A stretch of 64,000 bases of DNA from Poindextera sp035604135 (GTDB lineage Bacteria > Pseudomonadota > Alphaproteobacteria > Caulobacterales > Caulobacteraceae), in the NCBI GenBank assembly GCA_035604135.1, contig DATNJB010000056.1, positions 1 through 64,000 on the forward strand. Direction: 5' to 3'. The translations under genes were made by a program, and so were the position numbers. Positions 1 to 7,763 of the stretch are shown piece by piece. The notes under the pieces were generated by a model. The model did not search any database. It saw only the letters and a list, made by a program, of their open reading frames with translations, and was not told where the DNA came from. Every line of letters starts with the position of its first letter. Position 1 is the first letter of the stretch.

Positions 1-217
1 AGAATGGGGCCTCGCCCGCGCAAACCATCAGGGCCAGCGGCTCAACGCCGCGCAAACAGGCCGGACACAAGACCGCATCCGACCCCGTCGCCAAACACCA
101 GCGGACCCCTTGCAATGCGGGAGCCATCCACACAGGACAATGGGGACAGGACGCAAAGCGGACCTTCAGCGCAAGATCCAACCGGACGACCGATTGCCAG
201 GGGGCTCTGCGCTGGGC
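1..217. other. Left-edge non-coding stretch
   Basis: No convincing gene is seen between the window edge and the end of the methyltransferase gene. The only open frame encodes a low-complexity Pro/Arg/Ser-rich peptide with no recognisable fold. A short stretch near 150-165 (CGCAAAGCGGACC) resembles one half of the dispersed repeat found at 1216, 21026, 21778 and 23358, but it is too short to count as a copy. Confidence 0.4.
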
Positions 218-835
218 TCAGAGGGGCTTGAGCGCGACGAGGTCGATCAGGGCCGACATGCCGTTGTGGGCCGCGCCTTCACGGATCACGGCGTCGTAGG
301 AAGCGAGTTCGACGATCTCGAGGTCGCCGAAGGCCCCGCGCAGCATCGGCTCGGTGTAGAGGTTCTCGGCGATGGGCGGGCCGCCGGTGCGGTACTCGAG
401 CTGTTCCGGCCGGTAGCCCTCCAGCAGGAGCAGGCCGCCAGGCTTCAGCGCGCGCTTCATGCCTTCGAACAGCCGCGGGCGCAGAGCCGGACCGGCGAAC
501 TGGATGAAGATCGCGGCGACCAGGTCAAAGCGACTGTCGGGAAACGGCCAGGTCGCCAGGTCGGCCAGCTCGAATTGCGGCTCCACGCCACGCGCGCTCG
601 CCAGCCCGCGCGCCTTCGCCTGGGCGACGGAGGAAGAGTCGATCGACAGGACCTCAAGGCCTTGCTCGGCCAGCCACACACCGTTGCGCGCTTCACCGTC
701 GGCTATGGCCAGCGCGGACCAGCCGGCTCGGAGCCTTGCCGCCTGTGCGGCCAGGAACGCGTTGGGCGCCTCCCCAAACAGGTAGTCGTTGCCGGCGTAG
801 CGGGCGTCCCACGGCGAAGTCGGCGTCTCGCTCAT
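218..835 (-). CDS. Class I SAM-dependent methyltransferase
   Basis: A 205-residue cytoplasmic protein with a class I SAM-dependent methyltransferase fold of the small TehB/UbiE-like type. It has the glycine-poor motif I variant AIADGEARNG (about residues 43-52), the acidic end of strand 2 (VLSIDSS), a motif IV-like stretch FDLVAAIFIQF, and LKPGGLLLLEGY, which matches the usual post-motif LKPGG. The gene starts at an ATG about 15 bases after a GGAGGG sequence. It stands alone, divergent from the DUF2061 gene. The substrate cannot be told from the sequence. The fold is secure; a role in detoxification or small-molecule methylation is only inference. Confidence 0.85.
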   Translation of the reverse strand: MSETPTSPWDARYAGNDYLFGEAPNAFLAAQAARLRAGWSALAIADGEARNGVWLAEQGLEVLSIDSSSVAQAKARGLASARGVEPQFELADLATWPFPDSRFDLVAAIFIQFAGPALRPRLFEGMKRALKPGGLLLLEGYRPEQLEYRTGGPPIAENLYTEPMLRGAFGDLEIVELASYDAVIREGAAHNGMSALIDLVALKPL

Positions 836-968
836 GCGTTGACCGCCCTCCAGGCGACACAGTCTGCGATCGCCTCCACTTTAACTGGAACGGCGAACAC
901 CGCATCGCCGATATGCGGCCTGCTGTGGCTCAACGATCGAGGCAGAGCGCAGACAAAAGGAAAGCGAA

Positions 969-1184
969 ATGGCGCGAATTGTCAGCCGTCGGCGATCGGT
1001 CGTGAAGGCGTTGGTCTACCGCGTCCTCATCATGTGCTTGGATTTCGCGACCATCTACCTCTTCACGGGGCGGCTTCGCATTGCGGTCGGCTTCATGATC
1101 TTGAGCAACATCTACACGACAGTGGTGTACCTGCTGCATGAGAGAGTTTGGGCTCGGGTGACCTGGGGCGTAACCGATTCATGA
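969..1184 (+). CDS. DUF2061 small membrane protein
   Basis: A 71-residue inner-membrane protein of the DUF2061 family. The family core is visible: a basic N-terminus (MARIVSRRRSVVKALVYR), a first membrane helix around residues 18-34 (VLIMCLDFATIYLFTG), a second around residues 38-56 (AVGFMILSNIYTTVVYLL), and the typical HERVW near the end. The start is supported by an AAGGAAAG ribosome-binding site shortly upstream. The family has no established function. It marks the probable chromosomal left flank of the mobile module that follows. Confidence 0.85.
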   Translation: MARIVSRRRSVVKALVYRVLIMCLDFATIYLFTGRLRIAVGFMILSNIYTTVVYLLHERVWARVTWGVTDS

Positions 1185-1215
1185 AGGCTCGTGCGGGTGC
1201 CGCAGACCATCGACC

Positions 1216-1242
1216 AATGTCCGCTGTGGGTCGATAGCAGAC
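1216..1242 (-). repeat. Dispersed ~27-bp repeat, copy 1
   Basis: Read on the minus strand this is GTCTGCTATCGACCCACAGC followed by GGACATT. It aligns with three plus-strand stretches at 21026-21054, 21778-21805 and 23358-23384, which share the pattern GTCYGCTTC-SGACC-AAAGCGGAC. The element is itself an imperfect inverted repeat (GTCCGCTT facing AAGCGGAC). It lies in the gap between DUF2061 and the terminase gene. A further related half (TGTCCGAAGCGGAC) follows at about 1254-1267. Confidence 0.6.
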
Positions 1243-1384
1243 GACGGGTCCCCTGTCCGAAGCGGACGATCGCGCTCGCGACGCTCCGCCAGCGGCATTG
1301 ACCGGACTGAACTCCTGCAGGTCTTCATGCGGCGAAGCGGGGCTATCGCAATCTCCGGCGACTGGCGCAGACCTTTGGCGCCGG

Positions 1385-2776
1385 TCAAATGCGAAGCTCA
1401 AAGGTGCGTGATCCACGAGGCGGCTGGAGGAAGGCGTTGAAGGCCTCGCTGGTCGAATCGGCGTCGTCGTCGTGCGCGCCTTCAGGGAACGCCTCCAATT
1501 CGCCGAACCAGACCTCGTTCCAGCCGCCGCGGAGCACCTTGACGTTGCCGGCCTGCGCCTGGGCCGAGAAAGGGCGGAAGCGCAGCTCCTTGTCCCCGCT
1601 CACGGGAGCGAACTTCACCGGGTATCCGGCCAGCTTGCCCACGAGGTTGAGGGTCTGCGACTTGCCGGCCTGGCCGGGGTCCTGGGGCAGCTGGATCGTG
1701 ACACCGCGGCCGTCGTGGCTCGCGGTGTTCCTGATCAGCTCTTCGACCTTGGCGGGCGTGTCGCGAAGCCGCACATGGTCGAGGACGTAGAAATAGCCCG
1801 TGGCCTTCGAGTGGCCGACTTTTGTGCCCGTGGTCCAGTCCGGGTCGTTGCTCGGCGTCTTCGGCGTGCCGGCCAAGTCCCAGCCGCGGCAGATCTTCAG
1901 ATCGGGGGGTACGGCGTCAACCACCTCACACCATGCGCGTTTGAATAGCAGGCCAGCGGCCGGGCGAATTTTCCAGTTTCCGGCCAGCAGGCGTTCGCGC
2001 TCGACCGGGGGCAGGGCCAAGAGGTTGGCTTGGTACCCCGGGTCGGCCGCCATCAGCACCTTGTTGTCCGTGAGTCTGGCCGGGATGAACGCCACCGACT
2101 TCGGCGGGATGGGTCGGCCGTCTCCCAGGACGTACATGGCGAGATCGTCGGGGGTGTCGGCCCAGACCAAACTGTCATGGATGCGAACGAACCAGCGCAG
2201 GGCGCCGGCGCGTTCGGGGATCGGGTAGCCCGTCTCCTGGTCGATCCACCAGCTGAGGAAGCCGGCAACCCAGCTATCGGCGTCCGGGTTGCAAGTCGCG
2301 CGGACGTAAGGCCGCACCCCGCAGGTCGACCGATTGCGGCTGATCAAGTACCAGAACTGGCGTTCGGTGAAGTGCGTTAGCTCGTCAAAGCAGATCAGCG
2401 GGATCTGTGCCCCCTGGTGTTTGTGGACGGTCTCCTCATGCTGCAGGTGGGCGAAGCTGATCGAGACGCCCGAGGGAAAGCGCCACTCCAGGGCGTGTTC
2501 CTTCGCCATGGCGCCAGCCGCGCGGTAGAGCTTCCTGCTCTCGTCCCACAGGCCGCCTTCATTGCGGATCTCGACGGTGGTCCTGCGGAAGAACACGCAA
2601 CCGAAGTCGGGGACGTCCTTGTGCCTTAAGGGCTCCATCAGAAGAGCCCAGGTTTTGCCGCCGCCGGCCGCGCCGCCGTAGATGGCGATGTCCGCCTTAC
2701 TCGCCAGGAACGCCGTCTGGGGACCATCCTGCGGCTGGATGGTCCCCTCCTCATCACCGTCCATTGTCGGGCACAT
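1385..2776 (-). CDS. Phage terminase large subunit
   Basis: A 463-residue terminase large subunit, the ATPase/nuclease that packages phage DNA into proheads. The Walker A motif GGAAGGGKTWA lies at about residues 34-44, and a Walker B-like IPLICFDEL follows near residue 125. The C-terminal half carries an RNase H-like nuclease domain, with GWDLAG near residue 295 and an acidic HDDDADSTSEAFN near the end. The gene overlaps the DUF5681 gene upstream; an in-frame ATG at 2764 is an alternative start. Both catalytic halves look intact, so this is not an obvious pseudogene. No portal, capsid or tail gene lies near it, which is odd for a terminase. Confidence 0.9.
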   Translation of the reverse strand: MCPTMDGDEEGTIQPQDGPQTAFLASKADIAIYGGAAGGGKTWALLMEPLRHKDVPDFGCVFFRRTTVEIRNEGGLWDESRKLYRAAGAMAKEHALEWRFPSGVSISFAHLQHEETVHKHQGAQIPLICFDELTHFTERQFWYLISRNRSTCGVRPYVRATCNPDADSWVAGFLSWWIDQETGYPIPERAGALRWFVRIHDSLVWADTPDDLAMYVLGDGRPIPPKSVAFIPARLTDNKVLMAADPGYQANLLALPPVERERLLAGNWKIRPAAGLLFKRAWCEVVDAVPPDLKICRGWDLAGTPKTPSNDPDWTTGTKVGHSKATGYFYVLDHVRLRDTPAKVEELIRNTASHDGRGVTIQLPQDPGQAGKSQTLNLVGKLAGYPVKFAPVSGDKELRFRPFSAQAQAGNVKVLRGGWNEVWFGELEAFPEGAHDDDADSTSEAFNAFLQPPRGSRTFELRI

Positions 2777-3131
2777 AGATGACGACCTGCGCCGGCGGCG
2801 CGTCCGCTGCGTCGAGGATGGCCCTCAGCGCCTCGTCCTGGTCGGCCTGACGCGCCAGATCGCACATCAGCTTGATCGACTTCGGTTCCCCCTGCGCGGC
2901 CTTGTTGAACGCGAGGGTCAAGGCCGCATCGAGCTTGGTTATCCTACGGCGCCGGCCATTTTCGGTGACGGTGACCTTCTTGTTGAGAGCGTCGTGAACC
3001 GCTTGGTTTAACGAGCGCACCCCCTTCTTGCGTCCGGCGGGATTCCCCGACTGACCCTTCTGGAAGCGGCTGTGCAGCGGCGGCTTGGCGTAGCCGACCT
3101 TGTAGTCTTCGTCGGTCATGTCGCGGCTCAT
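2754..3131 (-). CDS. DUF5681 protein, possible small-terminase-like partner
   Basis: A 125-residue protein of the DUF5681 family. It begins with the family signature FQKGQSGNPAGRKKG (about residues 22-36), followed by a helical, basic stretch. DUF5681 genes are commonly found directly before large terminase genes. A small-terminase or DNA-binding role is therefore likely but not proven. The start chosen is the ATG at 3131, whose A overlaps the TGA of the methylase gene (TGATG arrangement). A GTG one codon earlier is the alternative. The 3' end overlaps the terminase start, so the three minus-strand genes look translationally coupled. Confidence 0.8.
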   Translation of the reverse strand: MSRDMTDEDYKVGYAKPPLHSRFQKGQSGNPAGRKKGVRSLNQAVHDALNKKVTVTENGRRRRITKLDAALTLAFNKAAQGEPKSIKLMCDLARQADQDEALRAILDAADAPPAQVVIYVPDNGR

Positions 3132-4549
3132 CACTTACTCTCCGGGGACATGGCGGCGACCTCCGGCGGCGACCGGAGCGCTGCGGTCGTCTCGAACGTA
3201 TCGCCGGTCTCGGCCAGGGTGGCGGCCTTGCCGGTGAGCTGTTCAAAGCGCTGGATGATCACGTCGCAGTAGCCGGGGTCGTACTCTATAAGGCGGCCGG
3301 ACCGCCCGCAGGTCTCCGCGGCGATTAGGGTGGTCCCGGAACCGCCGAAGTTGTCGAGCACGATGTCGCCGCGCTTCGAGCAGTCGCGGATGGCGTCGGC
3401 GACCAGGGCGGTCGGCTTCACCGTCGGATGCATCGCCAGCGCCTCGAGCCGGCCGGCGCCCATACTGCTGATCCCGGCGTAGTCCCAGACGTTGGTCCGG
3501 TACCGGCCGGTCTCGCCCAGCCCGAAGCTGTTGGTGTGCGGGCCGGAGCCGACCTTGAAGACGAAGACGAGTTCGTGCTGAGAGCGATAGAAGCTACCCA
3601 TGCCTCCGGCGCCCTTGTTCCACACGCACAGATTCTTCAGCTCACTGAAGACTTCCTGGCCAGCAGCCAGCAGTTCGCCGATGTGCCGCCAGTCCATGCA
3701 GATGAAGGCGATCGCGCCGTCGCGGCAGGTCCTGGCCGCCTCGCCGAGCGTCCCAGCAAGGAAGGCGGTGAAGGCTTCCGTCGACATCTCGCCCGCGCCC
3801 ATCGCGAACTCGCGGTGGCGGATGCGGCCCGAACCACAGACGTGGCCGTCGATCGGGACGTTATAGGGCGGGTCGGCGAAGACCAGGTCGACGGTCTCGG
3901 CGCCGAGCAGCCGCTCGTAGTCCTCGGGCCGGCGGGCGTCGCCACAGATCAGCTTGTGACGGCCGAGCAGCCAGAGGTCGCCCGTCCGAGTGACCGGCAT
4001 CTGGCCCATCGGCGGGATGAGGTCCTCGGGCGCCGTCGCGCCGTTCGGGTCGGCGTCCCGCGCGGCGTCCAGGGTCATGTCGATCTCAGCCAGGCTGAAG
4101 CCGGTGAGCTCGACCTCGAAGTCGAGGTCGACCAGCGCCTGCAGCTCGATGGCCAGCAGCTCCTGATCCCAGCCGGCGTTGAGCGCCAGCTTGTTGTCGG
4201 CGAGCACGTAGGCCCGCCGCTCCGCCTCGGTGAGGTGGGAGAGCCGAAGCGTCGGCACCCTTTCCATGCCGATCAGCTTTGCGGCGGCGACGCGCCCATG
4301 ACCGGCGATGATTTCGCCGTCATCGGCGATCAGCACCGGGTTGGTGAAGCCGAAGCGCTCGATGCTGTCGGCGATCTGTTTGATTTGCTTTTTGGAATGC
4401 CGCCGGGCGTTGTGCGCGTACGGCTTCAACGATGCCGTCGAACGATGTTCGACGGCCCAACTATGTTCAGTCAACTTTGGATGCCCCTCGAAGTAGGGGT
4501 TGACGTGCGGTTTATCGGCCCGGGCGTGACCGCCCCAGACCGAAGGCAA
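3131..4549 (-). CDS. ParB-domain / beta-class DNA methyltransferase fusion
   Basis: A 472-residue fusion. Residues about 35-130 form a ParB/Srx N-terminal domain (KPYAHNARRH, then PVLIADDGEIIAGHGRVAAA). Residues about 190-440 form a DNA amino-methyltransferase. The order of its motifs, DPPYNV (motif IV) before FGGSGTT (motif I), marks the beta class, which methylates adenine N6 or cytosine N4. Phages and mobile elements often carry such ParB-methylase proteins next to terminase genes, for self-modification or regulation. It is the first gene of the minus-strand trio and overlaps DUF5681. No partner restriction enzyme is present, so it looks like an orphan methylase. The true start may be slightly internal. 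Confidence 0.88.
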   Translation of the reverse strand: MPSVWGGHARADKPHVNPYFEGHPKLTEHSWAVEHRSTASLKPYAHNARRHSKKQIKQIADSIERFGFTNPVLIADDGEIIAGHGRVAAAKLIGMERVPTLRLSHLTEAERRAYVLADNKLALNAGWDQELLAIELQALVDLDFEVELTGFSLAEIDMTLDAARDADPNGATAPEDLIPPMGQMPVTRTGDLWLLGRHKLICGDARRPEDYERLLGAETVDLVFADPPYNVPIDGHVCGSGRIRHREFAMGAGEMSTEAFTAFLAGTLGEAARTCRDGAIAFICMDWRHIGELLAAGQEVFSELKNLCVWNKGAGGMGSFYRSQHELVFVFKVGSGPHTNSFGLGETGRYRTNVWDYAGISSMGAGRLEALAMHPTVKPTALVADAIRDCSKRGDIVLDNFGGSGTTLIAAETCGRSGRLIEYDPGYCDVIIQRFEQLTGKAATLAETGDTFETTAALRSPPEVAAMSPESK

Positions 4550-4740
4550 CGTTTATGGCATCGATTCGGAACAGATCGAGAACTTATTTGGCGCCGGCAA
4601 GGCGGATCGTCGCGGATAGCCTTATCGTTTGACTGGACTGCGCCGCCGACAAGAGCGTTGGTCAGCGTGTTCACGCCCGGCCAGCCGGGCTCGTCTCGGT
4701 AGGGGCCGCGCCTTTGCGGCCCAAGCGGACGCAGAACACC

Positions 4741-5232
4741 ATGCCCAAGCGCACAGCACCCCAACAAAAGTTGCACGCCCTCGCCGCGGAAGCGGAAGGC
4801 GCCGCCATCGAAGCTCAGGACGCGGCCAACGCCACAGTCGCCACGCTCGTCAAGCGCGGACTTCTCATCTCAGTCCCGCAAGCCAGCGGCGCCGGCAAGC
4901 TCTCCATCACCGAAGCCGGGCGTGCGTCGATCGAGACCGCTTTGATCCCAGCGCCGGAACCGCGGCGCTCCGATCCGATCGTTCCTGACCCCGCTCTGGA
5001 ACCCGAGGCGAATTACCCACGGCCAAAAGGGAAGATCGGCTTGCTCCTCGACCTCCTTGGCCGCGACGGCGGCGTCACCATCGAGACCATGATGGCCGCC
5101 ACGGGCTGGCAGGCTCACTCGGTGCGGGGCGCGATCAGCGGCGCGATCAAGAAGACACTCAGCTTCAACGTGATCTCGGAGAAGACCGATGCAGGGCGCA
5201 CCTACCACATCGCGCAGGACGGAGCGGCGTGA
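4741..5232 (+). CDS. DUF3489 protein
   Basis: A 163-residue protein of the DUF3489 family. The N-terminal part is short and Ala/Glu-rich with an HTH-like stretch (LVKRGLLISVPQ). The conserved C-terminal domain begins near residue 95 (KGKIGLLLDLLGRDGGVTIE) and continues with MMAATGWQAHSVRGAISG, which is typical of the family. Known occurrences are mostly directly upstream of DUF2924 and a large serine recombinase, as here. The fold suggests a small winged-helix DNA-binding protein that may accompany the recombinase; this is inference. The start is the ATG at 4741, and the stop overlaps the next gene. Confidence 0.8.
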   Translation: MPKRTAPQQKLHALAAEAEGAAIEAQDAANATVATLVKRGLLISVPQASGAGKLSITEAGRASIETALIPAPEPRRSDPIVPDPALEPEANYPRPKGKIGLLLDLLGRDGGVTIETMMAATGWQAHSVRGAISGAIKKTLSFNVISEKTDAGRTYHIAQDGAA

Positions 5233-5639
5233 TGGACGCGGCGATCACGGAGGAGGTCCAGGCGCTCGAGTGCCTGGACCTCGAGGGCCTGCGCGCGGAG
5301 TGGCGGCGGCGGTATGGAGTCACCCCCGCTCTCCGTTCGCATGATCTTCTTCGGCGCAATCTGGCCTGGCGAATTCAGGCTGACGCCTATGGCGGTTTGG
5401 CCCCTGCTGTCCGGGAGGCGCTCCGTCGTAAGGGCAGCTGTGTGCCTGCACTTCCGACCGGCGCTCGGTTGGCGCGGGAGTGGCGGGGCGTGCGCCACGA
5501 GGTCGAGGTGTTGGAGGGCGGGGTGATCCTCTATCAAGGCAGCCGCTACGACAGCCTCTCAAGCGTCGCGCGGGCGATCACCGGCGTGCGCTGGAACGGC
5601 CCGCGCTTCTTCGGCCTACGATCGATCGGCACGGTCTGA
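5232..5639 (+). CDS. DUF2924 protein
   Basis: A 135-residue protein of the DUF2924 family. The first half contains the family stretch LRAEWRRRYG-TPALRSHDLLRRNLAWRIQA, and the second half contains GVRHEVEVLEGG followed by YDSLSSVARAITGVRWNGPRFFGL. The last block matches a small domain found in several mobile-element proteins. The ATG overlaps the TGA of the DUF3489 gene (TGATG); an in-frame GTG lies one codon earlier. Its own stop overlaps the recombinase start in the same way, so DUF3489-DUF2924-recombinase is one coupled unit. The biochemical role is unknown. Association with site-specific recombination is by context only. Confidence 0.82.
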   Translation: MDAAITEEVQALECLDLEGLRAEWRRRYGVTPALRSHDLLRRNLAWRIQADAYGGLAPAVREALRRKGSCVPALPTGARLAREWRGVRHEVEVLEGGVILYQGSRYDSLSSVARAITGVRWNGPRFFGLRSIGTV

Positions 5640-7306
5640 TGGCCAAGTCCCAGGAACGGACAGCGCCGGTCCGGTGTGCCGTCTACACCCGCAAGAGTTC
5701 GGAGGAAGGCCTCGATCAGGCCTTCAACAGCCTGCATGCGCAGCGTGAGGCCTGCGAGGCCTATGTGCTGAGCCAGGCCGGCGAGGGGTGGACGCTGTCG
5801 CCGGCGCTCTACGACGATGGCGGCTTCTCGGGCGGCAACCTCGAGCGGCCAGCGCTGCAACGCCTCCTCGCCGACGTCACCTCCGGGCGCGTCAACACGA
5901 TCGTCGTCTACAAGATCGATCGTCTCACACGTTCGCTGGCCGACTTCGCCAAGATCGTCGATCGCCTCGACGCGGCAGGAGGCTCCTTTGTCTCTGTCAC
6001 CCAAGCCTTCAACACCACGACCAGCATGGGACGGCTCACACTGAACGTCCTGCTCTCCTTCGCCCAGTTCGAGCGGGAGGTCACGAGCGAGCGCATCCGC
6101 GACAAAATCGCCGCCTCCAAGGCCAAGGGCATGTGGATGGGGGGCGTGATCTCGCTTGGCTATGACCTTCGCGAGCGGGAGCTTGTCATCAACGAGCCGG
6201 AGGCCGAGACGGTCCGTCGCATCTATCAGCGGTATCTGGAACTCGGATCGGTCAATCGGCTGCGCGAGGAACTGGAGCGGTCCGGTGTGCGGTCGAAAGC
6301 CTGGATCACCCGAGAGGGCAGCTCTATGGGCGGTGTCGTCATTGGTCGCGGGGCGCTGTTCCACATTCTGCAAAGCCGCCTCTACCTCGGCGAGATCCAA
6401 CACCGCCGCGAAATCCATCCAGGTCGACACAAGCCCATCGTCGATCGAACCTTGTTCGACGCCGTCCAGCAACGATTGTCGGATAATCGCGTCGTCGCCA
6501 GCCGGCGCCAGACCCGCTCAGCCTCTATGGCGCTGCGCGGCAAAGTGTTCGACGCCGAGGGCGTCGTCATGAGCCCGAGCTTTGCATACGGAAAGAGTGG
6601 CCGCTGCTACGGTTACTACATCTCCATGGGACTGCAGGTCGGAGAGAGGCCGGCCTGCGACGACGGCGTGATCCGGCGCGTCGCCGCTGATGGCCTCGAG
6701 ACGTTTTTGCTGACGTTGCTTCGACGTCTGCTGGATCGGGCCGACCTGGCGAGGTTCGACGTCGCCGCGCTTGTTCAGCGCGTTGAACTCGGGCGCGCGG
6801 ACACCCAGTTGGTGCTCGATGCGGCGGCCTTCTTCGAAGGGCGCCACCGGCGCGTCGGCTTTCAAGCCCTTCAGTCACGCCTGGAAGCGAACGAACAGGT
6901 CTATTGGGAGGAGGGCGGCGCCGACGCGGTTCGGATCGTCCTGCCGCTGCGTTTGCAGCTGCGCGGCGGACGGACATCCTTCAGCGGCGGAGCCTCCGAG
7001 GCGCGCGCCGCGCGCGTGGATCGCGGTCTGGTCGAGGCGCTCCGATCGTCTCACGCGGAGCTGCTGATCCTCGCGGTCTCGCCCCTGAGTCCGGCAAGCG
7101 CCCTTGTCGATGGTAAGGCGCCCAGCGGTCCCCATCGGCGCCAGCTCAGCCGCCTTCCCTTCCTCGCACCGGACCTACAACGGGACATCCTCGAGGGCGC
7201 TCAGCCCCGCCAGCTAAAGCTCCGCGCCTTACTCAAGACCGAGCTGCCGTTGCTTTGGAGCGAACAACGGGCCCTCTTCGCCGGAGCGCGCGCGCCACGA
7301 GGTTAG
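5639..7306 (+). CDS. Large serine recombinase
   Basis: A 555-residue large serine recombinase (resolvase/invertase superfamily). The resolvase domain occupies residues about 8-160: YTRKSSEEG holds the expected nucleophilic serine, and KIDRLTRS and SFAQFEREVTSERIRDKI match conserved blocks. A recombinase domain follows (GYDLRERELVINEPEAETVR), then a shorter region that should correspond to the zinc-ribbon/coiled-coil part (FAYGKSGRCYGYY), although few cysteine pairs are visible. The start is the ATG at 5639 overlapping the DUF2924 stop. Such proteins integrate, excise or invert DNA without host factors. It reads toward tRNA-Arg, but no attachment-site duplication was found. The frame is full length and appears intact. 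Confidence 0.9.
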   Translation: MAKSQERTAPVRCAVYTRKSSEEGLDQAFNSLHAQREACEAYVLSQAGEGWTLSPALYDDGGFSGGNLERPALQRLLADVTSGRVNTIVVYKIDRLTRSLADFAKIVDRLDAAGGSFVSVTQAFNTTTSMGRLTLNVLLSFAQFEREVTSERIRDKIAASKAKGMWMGGVISLGYDLRERELVINEPEAETVRRIYQRYLELGSVNRLREELERSGVRSKAWITREGSSMGGVVIGRGALFHILQSRLYLGEIQHRREIHPGRHKPIVDRTLFDAVQQRLSDNRVVASRRQTRSASMALRGKVFDAEGVVMSPSFAYGKSGRCYGYYISMGLQVGERPACDDGVIRRVAADGLETFLLTLLRRLLDRADLARFDVAALVQRVELGRADTQLVLDAAAFFEGRHRRVGFQALQSRLEANEQVYWEEGGADAVRIVLPLRLQLRGGRTSFSGGASEARAARVDRGLVEALRSSHAELLILAVSPLSPASALVDGKAPSGPHRRQLSRLPFLAPDLQRDILEGAQPRQLKLRALLKTELPLLWSEQRALFAGARAPRG

Positions 7307-7658
7307 CAATTCCCTGTTCCGGCCGAAGCGCTCCCTGCTCGGAGAGAAAAGTTCCCTGCTCGGATGTGCACGATGTGGCTTTGGCGACAGTGTGATCTCC
7401 TTGAGATCGTGCGCGATTTCGGCACTCCGTGCGTTGGGGTCTCGTCCTCGCGGTCTCTAATCCCTGCACTTTTCCCTGATCGCAGGGAAACGGTCGCGAT
7501 TTCGACTTGGCGGAGACGAGGGGCGAAACCACGGGACAATGGGCCGTCTTGCGGGTCCGGAAACCGACGCCTCAGGACCGTTTGGAGGCGCTGAAAGCCC
7601 CTTGATACCGGGGCTTGTACCGCCGATAGAGCCGCAGAGACCGGTTGAGGAGTCTGCG
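7307..7658. other. Non-coding spacer between recombinase and tRNA-Arg
   Basis: No gene is supported here. The left part holds three TCCCTG units spaced exactly 21 bases apart, and the middle holds a further unit and a perfect inverted repeat (annotated separately). The remainder up to the tRNA shows nothing recognisable. Frames open on both strands but encode unlike, low-complexity peptides. This is the likely right end of the mobile module. Confidence 0.5.
7311..7358 (+). repeat. 21-bp phased TCCCTG repeat cluster
   Basis: TCCCTG occurs at 7311, 7332 and 7353, a spacing of exactly 21 bases (two helical turns). The surrounding bases are partly conserved, as in TCCCTGCTCGG at the second and third units. 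A fourth TCCCTG lies at 7461, and a perfect inverted repeat TTTCCCTG-ATCG-CAGGGAAA lies at 7471-7490. The phasing suggests binding of a protein on one face of the DNA, perhaps linked to the recombinase module just upstream. A palindromic dispersed-repeat origin is the alternative. Confidence 0.6.
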
Positions 7659-7735
7659 TGGCGGCCCGGACGGGACTCGAACCCATGACCTTCGGTTTAG
7701 GAAACCGCTGCTCTATCCTGCTGAGCTACCGGGCC
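7659..7735 (-). tRNA. tRNA-Arg (anticodon CCT)
   Basis: Read on the minus strand this folds as a complete cloverleaf. The acceptor stem GGCCCGG pairs with CCGGGCC, and the D stem is GCTC with GAGC. The anticodon loop TTCCTAA gives anticodon CCT, and the T arm contains GGTTCGAGTCCC-like sequence. A G discriminator base and an encoded CCA end the gene. The anticodon stem has one weak closing pair. It flanks the mobile module, whose right end lies just beyond the tRNA 3' end, but no duplicated tRNA 3' segment was found elsewhere in the window. Confidence 0.93.
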
Positions 7736-7763
7736 GCTGGCGGGCGGTCATAGCGCATCCGGG

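Noticed and set aside
4..231. Open frame of 75 codons at the left edge
   Set aside because: Low-complexity Pro/Arg-rich peptide with no start signal or family; overlaps the methyltransferase end.
110..1141. Long plus-strand open frame opposite the methyltransferase
   Set aside because: High-GC shadow of the methyltransferase gene on the other strand and of DUF2061; no protein family.
5480..5638. N-terminal extension of the serine recombinase
   Set aside because: The stretch is DUF2924 in another frame; the resolvase domain starts properly at 5639.
7311..7490. CRISPR array
   Set aside because: The TCCCTG repeats are only 6-11 bases and the units are 21 bases apart, with no conserved long repeats or spacers; no cas genes.
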